Below, piece after piece: positions 34,552-45,514 of a stretch of DNA of 64,000 nt. The stretch comes from Lepiota brunneoincarnata (lineage: Eukaryota > Basidiomycota > Agaricomycetes > Agaricales > Agaricaceae). The DNA lies in contig JAEBUN010000002.1 of assembly GCA_023014365.1 (NCBI GenBank), forward strand, positions 2,480,001 to 2,544,000, written 5' to 3'. The translations under genes and the position numbers were made by a program. Below the pieces are notes generated by a model. The model saw only the letters and a program-made list of their open reading frames with translations. It ran no database searches and was not told where the DNA came from. The number at the start of each line of letters is the position of its first letter. The stretch's first letter is position 1.

Positions 34552-34621
34552 AGTTGTTTCTGGTAGGTTCTGGTGGGTTCCTAATCTTTCTGGGGAATTC
34601 CATGGGCTTCTTTATACTCAG

Positions 34622-36143
34622 TTAAGTCTTCTTTGGCATTTGTACAGAGTGTTTCATTGGTGATCCATTTGTTCTCTGTGTGGGAGTATCCTTTCCATTT
34701 GACATAGTATTGTAGTTTTCCACAATATCAGCAGTGATTAAGGATAGTTTCAATTTCGTATTCTTCTTCTTCATTGATGATATCAGATGGTGGTGGTGTT
34801 GGATAAGATCCATATGCTTCTGTTTTGTTGAATGGGGTGAGAAGGTTTCGATGGAATATTGGGTGTATCTTCCATTTGATTGGAAGTTGGAGTTTGTATG
34901 TCATTGGTGACAGGACTTCTTTAATGATGAATGGTCCTAGTTGTTTTGGAGATATTTTTTGTGATTGGAATGGAAGTTTGAGGTTCTTGGCTTCTAGCCA
35001 TACTTTCTGAAGTGTTTCAAGGGATTTGGCAGTTCTTCTGCTTCTTTGTTTCATAATATCAGCAGCTATTTGATGGGCAGCATGTGCTTCTTTTTGGGCA
35101 TCATCTAGAAGTCTGATGCAATCATCTACTGATGGAAAGTTTGATGTTTCCATGATGGTGGGGATTGCCAGAGGGTTGTATCCCATGATGAGTTCAAAAG
35201 GGGATTTTTGATTTTTGGCATGTGTTTTGGAGTTGTGGGAGAATTCAAGAATTGGGAGTGTTTCTGACCATTTATGAGGGTTTCTGGTGCAGTATATTGA
35301 TAGATATGTTTCTATTTCTTGATTGTATTGTTCAGTAGTTCCATCTGTTTGTGGGTGATAGGCTGTGGAGAAGGCTTGTTTGATGTTTAGTAATTTTGCT
35401 AGTTGCCTGAGGGATTGGGTGGTGAATCTAGGGTCTCTGTCTGATATGATTTTGTCAGGGAGGCCATATCTTATGAATACTTTCTTGATGAGAAGTCTTC
35501 CAATGTCATTGGCTGTGGCATTTTCTAATGTAGGGATGAAATTTACCCCCTTCATAAGGCCATGGTCCACCACAAACAATATGGCATTGTTTCCCATGGA
35601 TGGCAGGAGACCAGTGATTAGATCCCAAGAGATCTGGCTGAATGGGCATAGTGAAAATGCCAGTTGAATTGGTTGAATCAGAGCGTGGTCCAGTCATTGG
35701 ATAATTTTGTGTTGCTGACATTCTGGACAGCCTTTGATGTAATTCTTTATGAATGTTGACATTCCTAGCCAATATACTTCTTTCTTGGTGAGGCAGTATG
35801 TTTCCTGTTCTCTAGGGTGACCACATGTAGGGTGGTCATGGTATCTTGCGATGATATTGCATCTGAGTTGGAGGTCTTCTAGAATGATGACACATTCTTG
35901 GAATGTGGGGAGTGGACCATTTGGGGTTAGGACCATTCTGAAGTCTTTATTGGTGGCGTTAGGATGGGATTCCTTCAGGAGTTTGAACACTTTGGTGGTT
36001 CTAGCATCATATTTAGGTGATTCCATTATTCTTTCTTGAAGTTTCATATCGATGGTGGTGATAAAGAGGTGTTCTAGGAGTACTGTGATCATGTTTTGAT
36101 TTTCTAAGTCAGCTGTGGTGACAAAGAGGTTGTCTGGAAGCAT
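34622..36143 (-). pseudogene. family A integrase and chromodomain
   Basis: The HHCC zinc domain (HDHPTCGHPREQE ... GCPECQQHK, 35860-35700) is followed by the catalytic core with VVDHG, SDRDPRF and TEQYNQEIE, fitting the DD35E triad. The chromodomain EYEIETILNHC is broken by one TGA and continues as KLQYYVKWKGYSHTENKW (34780-34640). The integrase inserts element cDNA; the chromodomain targets chromatin. A stop at 35694 separates the HHCC part from the core. Confidence 0.87.
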
Positions 36144-36199
36144 AGTAACATCTTTGTTACTGTTGTCCTCATCAGGGATGTGGTCTGGACATCTTGATA

Positions 36200-37400
36200 G
36201 AGCATCTGGTGCAGGGATCTTTGATCCTAGTACATGTTCTAGTTTGAAGTTGTAGTTGGCAAGGGTCTGGACCCATCGTGCTTGTCAGCAGTTGATTTTC
36301 TGGGGTTTATGCCAGTTTGTGAGGTTTTGGTGATCCGTTCTGATACAGACAGTATGGGGGCTGCCAAGGAAGTAGTGGCACCATTCTTTGAGGGCTCAGA
36401 TAATAGCTAGGAGCTCTCTGTCATAGATGTTGTAGTTGCGTTCCGCTGGTCTGAAAGTCTTTAAATAGAATGATATGGGTTTCCATATTCCATTGATATT
36501 GTGTTGATATAGAACAGCTTTTAATGCAAATTTGGAAGCGTTGGCTTCTATTTTGAAGGGTTTTGTGGAGTCAGGCATGAGGAGTACTGGTTCCTTTAGG
36601 AATTTGTTCTTGAGTATTTTGAATGCTTTTTGTTGTTCTTCTTTCCATTCAAATTTGTTTGATTTGGATAGGAGTTGGTTAAGGGGTTTGGTATGGTGGG
36701 AGTAACTGCGGATGAACTTTCAATAGAAGTTACAGAATCCAATGAATTTCTGAATGTGTTGGACTGTTTTTGGCACTGGCCAGTCTTCTATTCCCTTGAG
36801 TTTTCTGGGGTCCATTTTAATTTCGTCTAGTGTGATGATCATGCCAAGGTATTCAAGTTGTTGTTTGTTGAACTTGCATTTCTCTGTTTTGAGGTAGAGA
36901 TCATTTTCCTGCAGGATTTGCAGTACTTTTTCTGTAAGTCGATTGGTTTCTTCCTGGGTTTTACCATAGATCAGGATATTATCCATATAGATGATGATTC
37001 CTCCTTTCTCCATTATTTCAGAGAATTGTGTGTCCATCATATGTTAGAATGTTGCAGGACTGTTGCAAAGCCTGAAAAACATTACAGTTGGCTTGAAAAG
37101 ACCTATAGGAGTCTTGAATGCTGCTTTCCATTGATTGCCATCTTTGATTCTGACATTATTGTATCCTAGGCGGACATTGAGTTTAGTGAAGTATTTAGCT
37201 CCTTTGAGTTTGTCCATGATAGAGGAAATCATAGGGATTGGGTATGCATTTTTGACAGTATGATCATTAAGATAATGATAGTCTTGGCAAGGTCGGAGGT
37301 CTCCTCCTTTCTTGGCAACAAAGAAGAATAGTGATGCCATAGGGGATTTTGAGGGGTGGATGTACCCTTTTCAGAGGTTTTCATCTATAAATTCTTTTAG
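36200..37400 (-). pseudogene. family A reverse transcriptase and RNase H
   Basis: RT runs from [20 protein letters not shown] (37340) through [13 protein letters not shown] to IIYMDNILIYG, with the catalytic YMDD changed to YMDN at 36978-36989. RNase H follows with KIEANASKFALKAVLYQHN and YDRELLAII (36578-36396) and continues to DALSRCPDH near 36200. Stops fall at 37041, 36720 and 36396. The YMDN change alone would remove polymerase activity. Confidence 0.87.
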
Positions 37401-37598
37401 TGCTTTTTCTTCAGCAGGTGCCACTTGATAAGGTTTCATTGATTTTGCTTCAAATGTTGGTTTTAGTTTGATTTCATGATCAAACATTCTTGATGGTGGG
37501 AATTGTTCAGAGGCTTTCTTGTTGAATATTTTAGCCCATCAGGCAAATCTTTGAGGAATCTCAGGTGGTTCCTCATTTGATTCTGGTTGTTTTCCTTT

Positions 37599-38384
37599 CT
37601 AGTTTGCTGATTTTGTCAGGTTGTGTTGCTCATTATGGAGCATTGTGGTATGTGTAGCTTTGGTATTTACTTCTAATGGGGTTAGAAGCATCGGATTCAT
37701 TTCTCTTTCTAAAGAGAAAGTGTTGAGGTCAACATTTGAAAGGTTGACATATTCTTCTGGGTTATCCTTGGGTTGGGAGGTTTTTCCAGCCATTCTGTCC
37801 ATGGCAATGGAGTTGAGTTTGACAGGTCGTCGTAAGGTTCTGAGGAGTTTGGAAAAGTCTTGGTAATTGATTTGGGGTTTCCAAGAGAATGTTTTGGTTT
37901 TCCAGTTGATATCAGAGTTATATTGTTCCAACCAGGGAAATCCAATGATGAGATCTTTTTCTCCAGTGTTTGTGACATACACATCTAGCATGCAATCTCT
38001 TCCATCAATGATGGTTCTGATCTTGATATATTCATGGATCTTGCCATATTGGTTGTCAGTTCCATCAGCATTGCTGAAAGGAATTAGTTGGTCCAGCCAT
38101 TTGGTTTGATAACCATGTTGTTCAACAACTTTGTGAGAGATAAAGTTCCCTTGAGCTCCTGAGTCTATCAGGGCAGTGATGGCCATGGGTTTTGATGTCC
38201 ATTCACTCCAAATCTTGATGGGTAGGAAAAGGGATTGTTTATTCAGGGAAAGTTGTAATTGTACAGAGTTTATTGAGAAATTGTCCTTCTGGGAGTGAGA
38301 GTACATAATGTCCTTCTGAGTTCTGGAACGTGCAGGGGCACATCGATTGACAGCATTCTGTTTTAAAAATCCTGGAATAGACAT
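37599..38384 (-). pseudogene. family A protease and pol N-terminus
   Basis: A 261-codon frame with ITALIDSGAQGNFISHKVVE (retropepsin DSGA), then EKDLIIGFPWLEQYNSDINW, then the linker up to RT (NPMLLTPLEVNTKATH). This region is open where copy 1 has stops, so the two copies decayed independently. Confidence 0.85.
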
Positions 38385-38499
38385 ATCTCCGGATCTTTGG
38401 CTAGCACAAAGTGGAGTTCCTGTTGGAGTTCTGGGTTGAGGTCATCAACCATTTGGTGCATCTGAGATGCTACTTCTGTGATGGCAAGGGAATACTTGC

Positions 38500-40085
38500 A
38501 TTGTTGGGGTTTGAAGCTGGGGTTAGGTTTATTTCATTGAAAGGGAGGATGGCTTGGGTTTCTGGCTGGTGGATTGGTATGCATCCCTGGGAAGCATCTA
38601 GTGGGGGGTGGATGTGGGCATTTACTGACCCAATGATCACTTGCTCCACATCGGAAGCATTCTTGCTTTTGGTAAGCTTTCATTTGTTGTTCCATGACAA
38701 CTACATCTATCTCCAACAGTTCTTGTGTGGAGTCTTCTTCAGTGTATTCCAGTTATGGGATTTCAGGATAAGGATCTTCATATCCTTCTTCTACTATGGC
38801 ATGGTCTATTTCCATGGTGTGTAGGTCTCGTGGTGTGAAGCATGGAGCATTGCTCCTTTGATAAAATTGTGTGTATGGTACGTTGTTGTTTGGATGGCTT
38901 GGTCCTCAATTGGGTTGGTATTGATTTCTTTGAGGAAATGTGTTCCTGGGGGTGCCATACAGGGCATTGATACAATGGAAATTATTGTCAAGTTTGTTTG
39001 CTTGGGTATACCAAGTGGTGATAGTCATTGGAGGGTTTTCTGATTTGTCAATCTTCATTGTGATTTGGCAATCAATTGCTTTACAGTATAGATTGATCAG
39101 AGCATGATCTTCAGTAAGTCTGGACTAGTGGACAAGTTCTTTGAACTGAGCATTGAACTCAGTCATTGGTTTACCTGCTTGATGCAGGGTTTGAAGTTTA
39201 GTATGCACGTATGCATGTTCATCTGCTGGGGTGAAATTGGTTCTGAGTTGGGTGGTGAAGTTGTCCCAAGTCTCCATGGCTATGGGCTGCCCAGCTTGGG
39301 TTTGGGTGTTCCTCTCATGGAGGTATTGTCTGGCCCAGGCTCAGGCATCTCCTGATTGCATTGTTGAGAGGATGAATAAAGTCCTGGCAAGGTCAGTGTT
39401 GTAAGTGGTCACATTAGCAAGTATGTAAACTTCACATTGGAAGATCCAATCTTCAAATAGTCTTCTGGTTCCATCAAAAGTGATGGATTTGAGGAGTCCT
39501 AACTCTTTTGGGGTTTGTGTGGTGGCCATTTGTAGTTGTCTGGGAGGTGGTGATGGTGGAGGTGGTGTGGGGGGTGCCAGTAGGGCTAAGGGTTGTATAT
39601 TGGGTTCTGATTTATTATCATCTGTGATGTAGATGTCTGAGTCACTGTCTACTAGAATTTTTCCTAGGTTGAGTTCAACAAAGGCTTCATGTTTTGTACG
39701 GAGGTTTTCTTCAGAACCTGTGAGTTCTCTTGGTTGTTGTATGGCTTGTTGGAGTCATTTGAGTTCTTGTTTGGAAAGTTGGTTTGTGATGATATTGCGT
39801 TTTTCTTATTCTTTGCATTGTCTTTGTCTTTCAGCTAGTGCAGCAGAGACACTTGATGAAGTTGGGGTTCTTATGATGATTTGGGTTGAGGTTGATGTAT
39901 GTGGAGTAGGTGAATCAAATGGGATGGAGGATAGAATGGTGATGGAGTTTGTGCGGGTGTGGGGTTTCTTCTTGGATCAGGGTTTTGGATTCCTGGTCCT
40001 GAGATCCTGGTTCTCAATTTGGGAGGAGGGGGTGATGGAGTTTCTTGGGCTGAGAACTTCTTTGGAGGTGTGGTGGTAGATGTCT
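38500..40085 (-). pseudogene. family A gag, copy 2
   Basis: Homologous to 2134-3931. The start codon position reads ACA instead of ATG (about 40070). The capsid part (FEDWIFQCEVYILANVTTYN, 39529-39341) is followed downstream by the knuckle CFRCGASDHWVSKC near 38650. A TAA lies between them at about 38754. Many stops. Confidence 0.82.
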
Positions 40086-40363
40086 AGTGATCAATTATCA
40101 CTAGAAGGATGAAAAATTGGGTGGCAATGATGGATATTCCTGAGTACTGGTTCCACAATCTGACAACACAGCAATGGCAAGGGCACATAATGCATTCAAG
40201 TTCTAGGGTGATTATTCAGTAGGCAATGAGGGTGGCGGTGGAGGTAAAAATGAATATGAGTAGGTAAGCCAGGTCTTCTGGTGGGGAGAGGTTGAGAGAT
40301 GTAGTGATGGCTACACAGAGAAGTGGTTTTCTTTCATACATCGTTTTGGAATGACCAGAGTAC

Positions 40364-41189
40364 ACCCCATATTTTACAGGATGGTAGGGGTCCTAGCACC
40401 CCTCCTGTCCCTTTAATTGCATGTGGCTGTGCTCACTCATTCAGCCACAATGCCACTTTTTGGACATGGCTCCAAATAGTCCTTACAGTAATTGGACTGT
40501 GTAACACATTTTGCTTGGGTGCTTGGCACCTAACCTTCTTGATTCTGTATAGGCTACTATTACAGTGGCCAGGGCTTCCTTTGATGCCCAGGTTACCCCT
40601 TGTCACTGACATTGCAGTTGATCTTTTCCCTTCCCTTTGGGAAGTTCACCTTGCCTCCTTGGTTTTTGTCCAACTACCTGGGCATTTATGGTGAATTAAC
40701 ACCAATGTGCTTTGCACATGGGGACCAGGGACCCTTGGCTATCTGGCAGGTTATCCAACCTGCCCACACCTGCATTAGGCTCCTAGGGCCTGCAGATTTT
40801 ATTCCCACAGGAACTTCCTGTGGTTTGCACTAGTGCCTTGTCCAAGTACTAGTATTTGTCCAGAAGGGAGTATGTACTACATACTCCCTCCTCCAGCCAC
40901 TGTCCTCTGGGAAGGTGTGGTAGCAGAGTGGGCTACTTGGTGGGACCCTGTGCATCTGGTGCCCTTCAGGTGCAGGCATGTGCTAACCACTGGATAGATT
41001 CCCACTTGTTTCTCTGTTTCTTTTAGGCAGTCCTTTCCTACGCTTGGGGTAACACAAGCTTGCATTGGCAGGCATGCCAGTATGTAGGGTGAACTTTGTA
41101 GCTACTTGCCTCCTGTAGTAGGTAGTTGCACACAGCCTCCCATCACAGCCTGCATTATAAATTGTAGATTTAAAAAAAAAAAAAAAAAA
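40364..41189 (+). mobile_element. retroposon R2, full-length copy with 15-bp TSD
   Basis: An 826-bp insertion ending in TAAATTGTAGATTT plus 18 A. Flanks GAATGACCAGAGTAC (40349-40363) and GAACGACCAGAGTAC (41190-41204) differ once. It sits between gag leader and LTR of family A copy 2. It is non-coding: I see no RT or other domain. Its 3' end resembles that of L2 and R1. Confidence 0.88.
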
Positions 41190-41271
41190 GAACGACCAGA
41201 GTACCTCAACATGTTCAGTACGTCAGTAAAGCAGAGTAAAGTAGAGGGCAAGCAAGAGATAAGCAGCAGAG

Positions 41272-41283
41272 TATCTTAGTGTT
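41272..41283 (-). other. self-primer binding site of family A copy 2
   Basis: The same AACACTAAGATA as in copy 1, one base inside the LTR end. The partner in this LTR (AATACTAAGATA on the plus strand, near 41447-41458) has one transition, so pairing is 11 of 12. Confidence 0.75.
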
Positions 41284-41284
41284 T

Positions 41285-41648
41285 TGTTACCTGGGTTAGG
41301 GGTTTGCTCTTGAGTAGCACAGCATTTGAGGCAAGATGTCTATACAGACTTGGTCTTGTCCTACTAGGTATGACTTATAGACAATGGAGCACTATAAGTC
41401 CAGCTGGTTTATGGGCAAAGAAGTATAGGAGGCAAGAACTGTATAATACTAAGATAAGGATACATAGTAATGTACTGTATCCTTATACATATAATACTAA
41501 GTGTGGCTATGCTCCTTACTATAAGTGGGTAGACCTGAGTAACTATGAGTCAGAGATAAAGAAATGAGGCATAAGCTAAATATAGTCCTTCTGATGTGAG
41601 AGAGTAAGCTAGACATAACCATCCTTCTGATAAAGGATTCTGATAACA
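41285..41648 (-). repeat. family A 5' LTR, copy 2 (364 bp)
   Basis: Plus-strand ends TGTTACC and GATAACA, homologous to 4304-4689. The outer flank is an L2 LINE. Confidence 0.92.
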
Positions 41649-42150
41649 TCTGCCCCCCCAGTTGGGGACGTGCAGAAAGCACCAAAAATCCAATTTGTGG
41701 CTTGCCACTGCATGGAGTTGAACATCTTGAGGATTCCCTTATTACAGAAACCCTTGTGATACCACATACAGAACCCATACATGGCTATGGGAACCATGCA
41801 GGACTGGTAGAGGAGGTGCTTCTGGTCAGGAAGCAACTTCTGGGTTGAATTACCAAGCATCCCCATCACACCAACCATGGAGAATGCCTTGATGGAATAG
41901 TACCATATGTGCTCACAGAAAGTGAGAGCACGGTTGAAGTAGAAGCCCAAGTACCACCAATACAGCTTGGGTCTCAAGGGAGTCTCCCCCATATATGGAT
42001 GAAAGCCCAGGTTAATGGACAGATTGGCATTCCTCAGGTTGCAAGAGAAATGGAAGACCTCAGACTTGGTATGCTCAAGTGTAAGGCCAAAAGAATCAAA
42101 GAGCCCATGCATACAGCAGTATGCCACCTGCAGGGCAGAGACAGAGTATC
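41649..42150 (-). pseudogene. L2 LINE reverse transcriptase fragment
   Basis: Translation has SALQVAYCCMHGLFDSFGLT, KLYWWYLGFYFNRALTF, KLLPDQKHLLYQSCMVPIAM and FCMWYHKGFCNKGILK, matching 45700-46200. It is the continuation of the L2 copy whose ORF1 and endonuclease are at 43258-44961. About 42150-42290 is not matched by either L2 or the R1 copies seen. Confidence 0.8.
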
Positions 42151-42289
42151 TGTTGAAGCATTCCAAAGTGCTGATGATGGGGGCCCCCCTAGCCCAGTGG
42201 TTTTGATCACTAAAGATGGGAAGAGGTGGCTGTGCACAGCTGCCAGAAAGATTGGGGGTGCAATTCCCTCTTATCCTCCATACCTGTAA

Positions 42290-43257
42290 AGTGGGGAAAG
42301 GTTGCATGGTTGTCATTGGATACTACTGTGTGCTCGGTTCTTTGGGTGGGTAAACTATCTCCAAGGAAATTCAGTGGTCTCCTTGATCTCAGTTCTTGAT
42401 TTGGCAACTGGCAATCACCAATCTGGGGTAAATCTGGTAGAGAGATCATTGGAGCCCAAAGTGGCAGATCTGGATCAATCTCAATCGGACCAGATCGGCT
42501 GTGCCCAATAAGGGAGCAAAAGCACAGGGTGTGGTAAGTGGGGGAATTCTAACAAAAACAGATCAAATGTCCTGATAAGGGGCCAGGTAACCCCCCACAT
42601 GGGAATGCTTGGTCTGGGTGTTGCCAGCTTAAGCCAAGTAAGTACCAGTCGTTAGTCCATGGTAGTAGGTATCTGGTTGGGTGGCAAAGGGTGGGGTACT
42701 GGGGCTTTGGGGTTACCCACGGCTTCTCCCATAGGGGTTGCTGATTGGGGAGGTCCACCACCTGGACCTTGAAGCTCTGGGTAAGTCCGCATCTGGGCAT
42801 GTTCTGGGGTTAGATCCCCCATGGGTGTTATATCTGAAGTGGGCAGTGCAGGCTTAGGGTGCTGAAACAACTCCATGCCATTGGTCCACAGACCTCTGGG
42901 AGTGCAATGTGGTTGGCTGTGGGTAAGGCAGAGACCTTGGACAGGTGAGGATCCATGCCAGTTGGCATCAGCAAACCACCTACCCAGGAACAGGAAGCCC
43001 AGTAACTAGGGCTCTATACTAACTCCCTGGCGAAGTGTGAGCTGTAGCAGGCTGGAACAGTCTCCTGCAACCCAGCTCAAGTACACCAAATCCTCTGTCA
43101 GTTCTCCTGACTGACTAAGCCAGGTTAGAGTCTAAGTTGATTTTGGGGTCTGGTGCATCCAGTGCTTGCCTTGCAAAAGTGCATAGCAATAGGGTCCTCC
43201 CTCACAGAAGGGCCCTATACCTCATAAATTGTTGATTATAAAAATAAAATAAAAAAG
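42290..43257 (+). mobile_element. retroposon R1 (copy 2)
   Basis: Matches the other R1 copies in reverse; ends CATAAATTGTTGATT plus an A-rich tail (43240-43257). It separates the RT part of an L2 copy from its endonuclease and ORF1 parts. Non-coding. Confidence 0.78.
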
Positions 43258-44961
43258 AACTACTGATGTGGTAACAACTTAAACTGATAAACCTGGGTCT
43301 TACCCAGGATCAATTGACAGCAGATTGTGATCTCTTGAGCCGGTTTGCCATTCTCTGAACAAACTGCTATGTATAGCCCAGTGGCTACCCAGGGCATAAC
43401 CCCCAGACCATCTTCCCATTACCCAGCAGCCGGTTCATGATCGAGATCCGGTTGCCCAGACCTGTGATAAACACAGATCCCTGTATAACTGTCTGGGCTT
43501 ACTGTCTTGCAGGGGTAACTACCGGGATGGAAGTTGTAGTATGAGAGCTGCCCTGGATTTTGGGTAATCCCTACTAATGTCCTGCACCCAGCTGAGCTTT
43601 ACTCACTTGGAATGCAGGAGGGGGGTGGCCTGTCCTCTTGGTCAGCTTGTTCTCACCTCAATGTCCCCTCTTACCATCCCCTATCCTCTCAGTCCCTTGC
43701 AGGCATGTCCTCGTTTTCAAGTGGGAGACTTCCTACTCATGAGGGGGTATTTGGGGGAAGCACACTCACTACAGGTTTTGCAAAAGCTTAGTGAGGAGCA
43801 TGGTTGTCCCACTGCAAACCCACCCAGGATGTGCCCAGGAGGACTCCTAACCCATTTTGACCAGCCAGGGATCCACTGACCCCAGCAGAGACTACCCAGA
43901 ACCACTAGCTCATCAGGTGGCCAGTATACCCAGCCATTAAGCACCTTTGCCAAGGGTGCATCCAACTCCCCAGCAATGCCAAACAGCCCTGGGATGCTTC
44001 AGAAGGGTGAAGAGGGTAGGAATAGTGTAGACAGCCCACTAAGAAAGGCATGGCTGCCTGTAGATTAAGAGTAGAAAATAATGTAAAGTGGAGATGATGA
44101 TGGTAAGAGGGAAAGAAGCATTACCTACAATGCCTTTACCATCCCAAAAGACAGTGGAGGGAGCCTTACAGAGATTTCACCAAGGGAGCTCTTGCACGAA
44201 CAGGATATCAAAGTCATTTTTATACAACTTGAGATAAGGGTCCAGCAAAATGTAATTACAATTTACATTTTGAGAGCATATATGTAGCTTGTTAAGAAAC
44301 CTAGGCATTACTTCTAGACTGAGTTAGCAAGACCTTGGGGGTGGCAGATGAGCCACGTACCTCCTGATATCTCTTCTTGGCCCAACCATCCTCAAAATGT
44401 TTGTACCAGAAAGGGTATTTCTTGTTGTGGGTGGCATGGGGGCCACCACAGTTCCTACATTGGCACTGCTGGGGGCACTCCATGCCCTTAGTAGTGCCAG
44501 CAACTGGTGGGTTTGTGTTGGGGTGGGCCTTGCAGCACCCCACCATCAACCTATGGTTCTCCTTGCTGTGAAGCTCAGAGCAGATGGGGCAGGTCAGGAA
44601 TCTTGCCCTGCATACATTAGTTGGGTACCCCCATCACCAGTAACGATGGCAGAGAGATGTCCCAACCTGCTGGGATGCTGTGCTTATAGGACAAGCATGG
44701 GGCCCAACAGCCAATGACCTCCTGATCATTGGCTTGGAGGAGGACCCAGTCTGTGAGTCCCAAATCTTGAACCAGAGTGTCACAGTGTCTGATTTGTCAG
44801 AATTCCTCTGGACCCAGGGTGGGCCCTGGAGGTTTGGAAAGCCATGATGTGATGACTGTTACATGATGTTTTCTATCCACTGACTGGTAATATGAGACCT
44901 GTCAGGGGCAAAGAAGGGGATGTCTGATACTTTCATAAAGGACTTGGAGGAGAGGACCATC
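43258..44961 (-). pseudogene. L2 LINE ORF1 zinc knuckles and endonuclease
   Basis: From 44961 down: ORF1 with KIWDSQTGSSSKP. Cys/His knuckles of the Tad1 ORF1 type follow: TNVCRARFLTCPICSELHS, GCCKAHPNTNPPVAGTTKG, CQCRNCGGPHATHNKK (44640-44400). Next comes the start of the AP endonuclease (YKNDFDILFVQELPW, near 44200), and more endonuclease-region sequence to 43258. Many stops. The last part is repeated in inverted orientation at 48307-49165. Confidence 0.75.
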
Positions 44962-45514
44962 TTTTTTTTTTTTTTTGAAATCAACAATTTACAAGGTATA
45001 GGGCTCTCCCATGAGGGAGGACCCTATTGCTATGCACTCTTGTGAGGCAAGTACCGGATGCACTGGACTCCAGAATCAACTTAGACTCTAACCTGGCTTA
45101 GTCAGTCAGGAGAACTGACAGAGGATTTAGTGCACTCAAGCCGGGTTGCGGGAGACTGTCCCAGCCTGCTATGGCTCATGCTTTGCCAGGGAGTTAGTAT
45201 AGAGCCCTGGTTACTGGACTTCCCATTTCCAGGCAGGTGGTTTGCTGATGCCAACTAGCGTGGATTCTCACCTGTCCCAGGTCTCTGCCTTGCCCACAGC
45301 CAACCATGTTGCACTCCCAGAGGTCTGTGGACCAATGACATGGAGTTGTTTCAGCACCCTAAGCCTGCACCACCCACTTTGGATGGAACACCCATGGGGG
45401 ATCTAACCCCAGGCATGCCCAGATACAGACTCACCCAGAGCTCCAAGGTCTGGGTGGCAGACCTCCCCAATCAGCAACTCCTATGGGAGAAGCTGTGGGT
45501 AACCCCAAAGCCCC

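Larger units (their letters stand above)
33740..41648 (-). mobile_element. Ty3/gypsy retrotransposon, family A copy 2
   Basis: Read on the minus strand: 5' LTR 41648-41285, primer site, R2 insertion (41189-40364), leader, gag, protease, RT, RNase H, integrase, chromodomain and a Pro/Ser/Thr-rich tail. It ends without a 3' LTR at about 33740, where it abuts family C. It supplies the integrase and C-terminus missing from copy 1. It is more CpG-depleted than copy 1. Confidence 0.92.

Noticed and set aside
42290..43257. R1 as simply the 3' UTR of L2
   Set aside because: The L2 3' UTR at 47484-47934 is unrelated to R1 except for the last about 15 bp and the A-tail.
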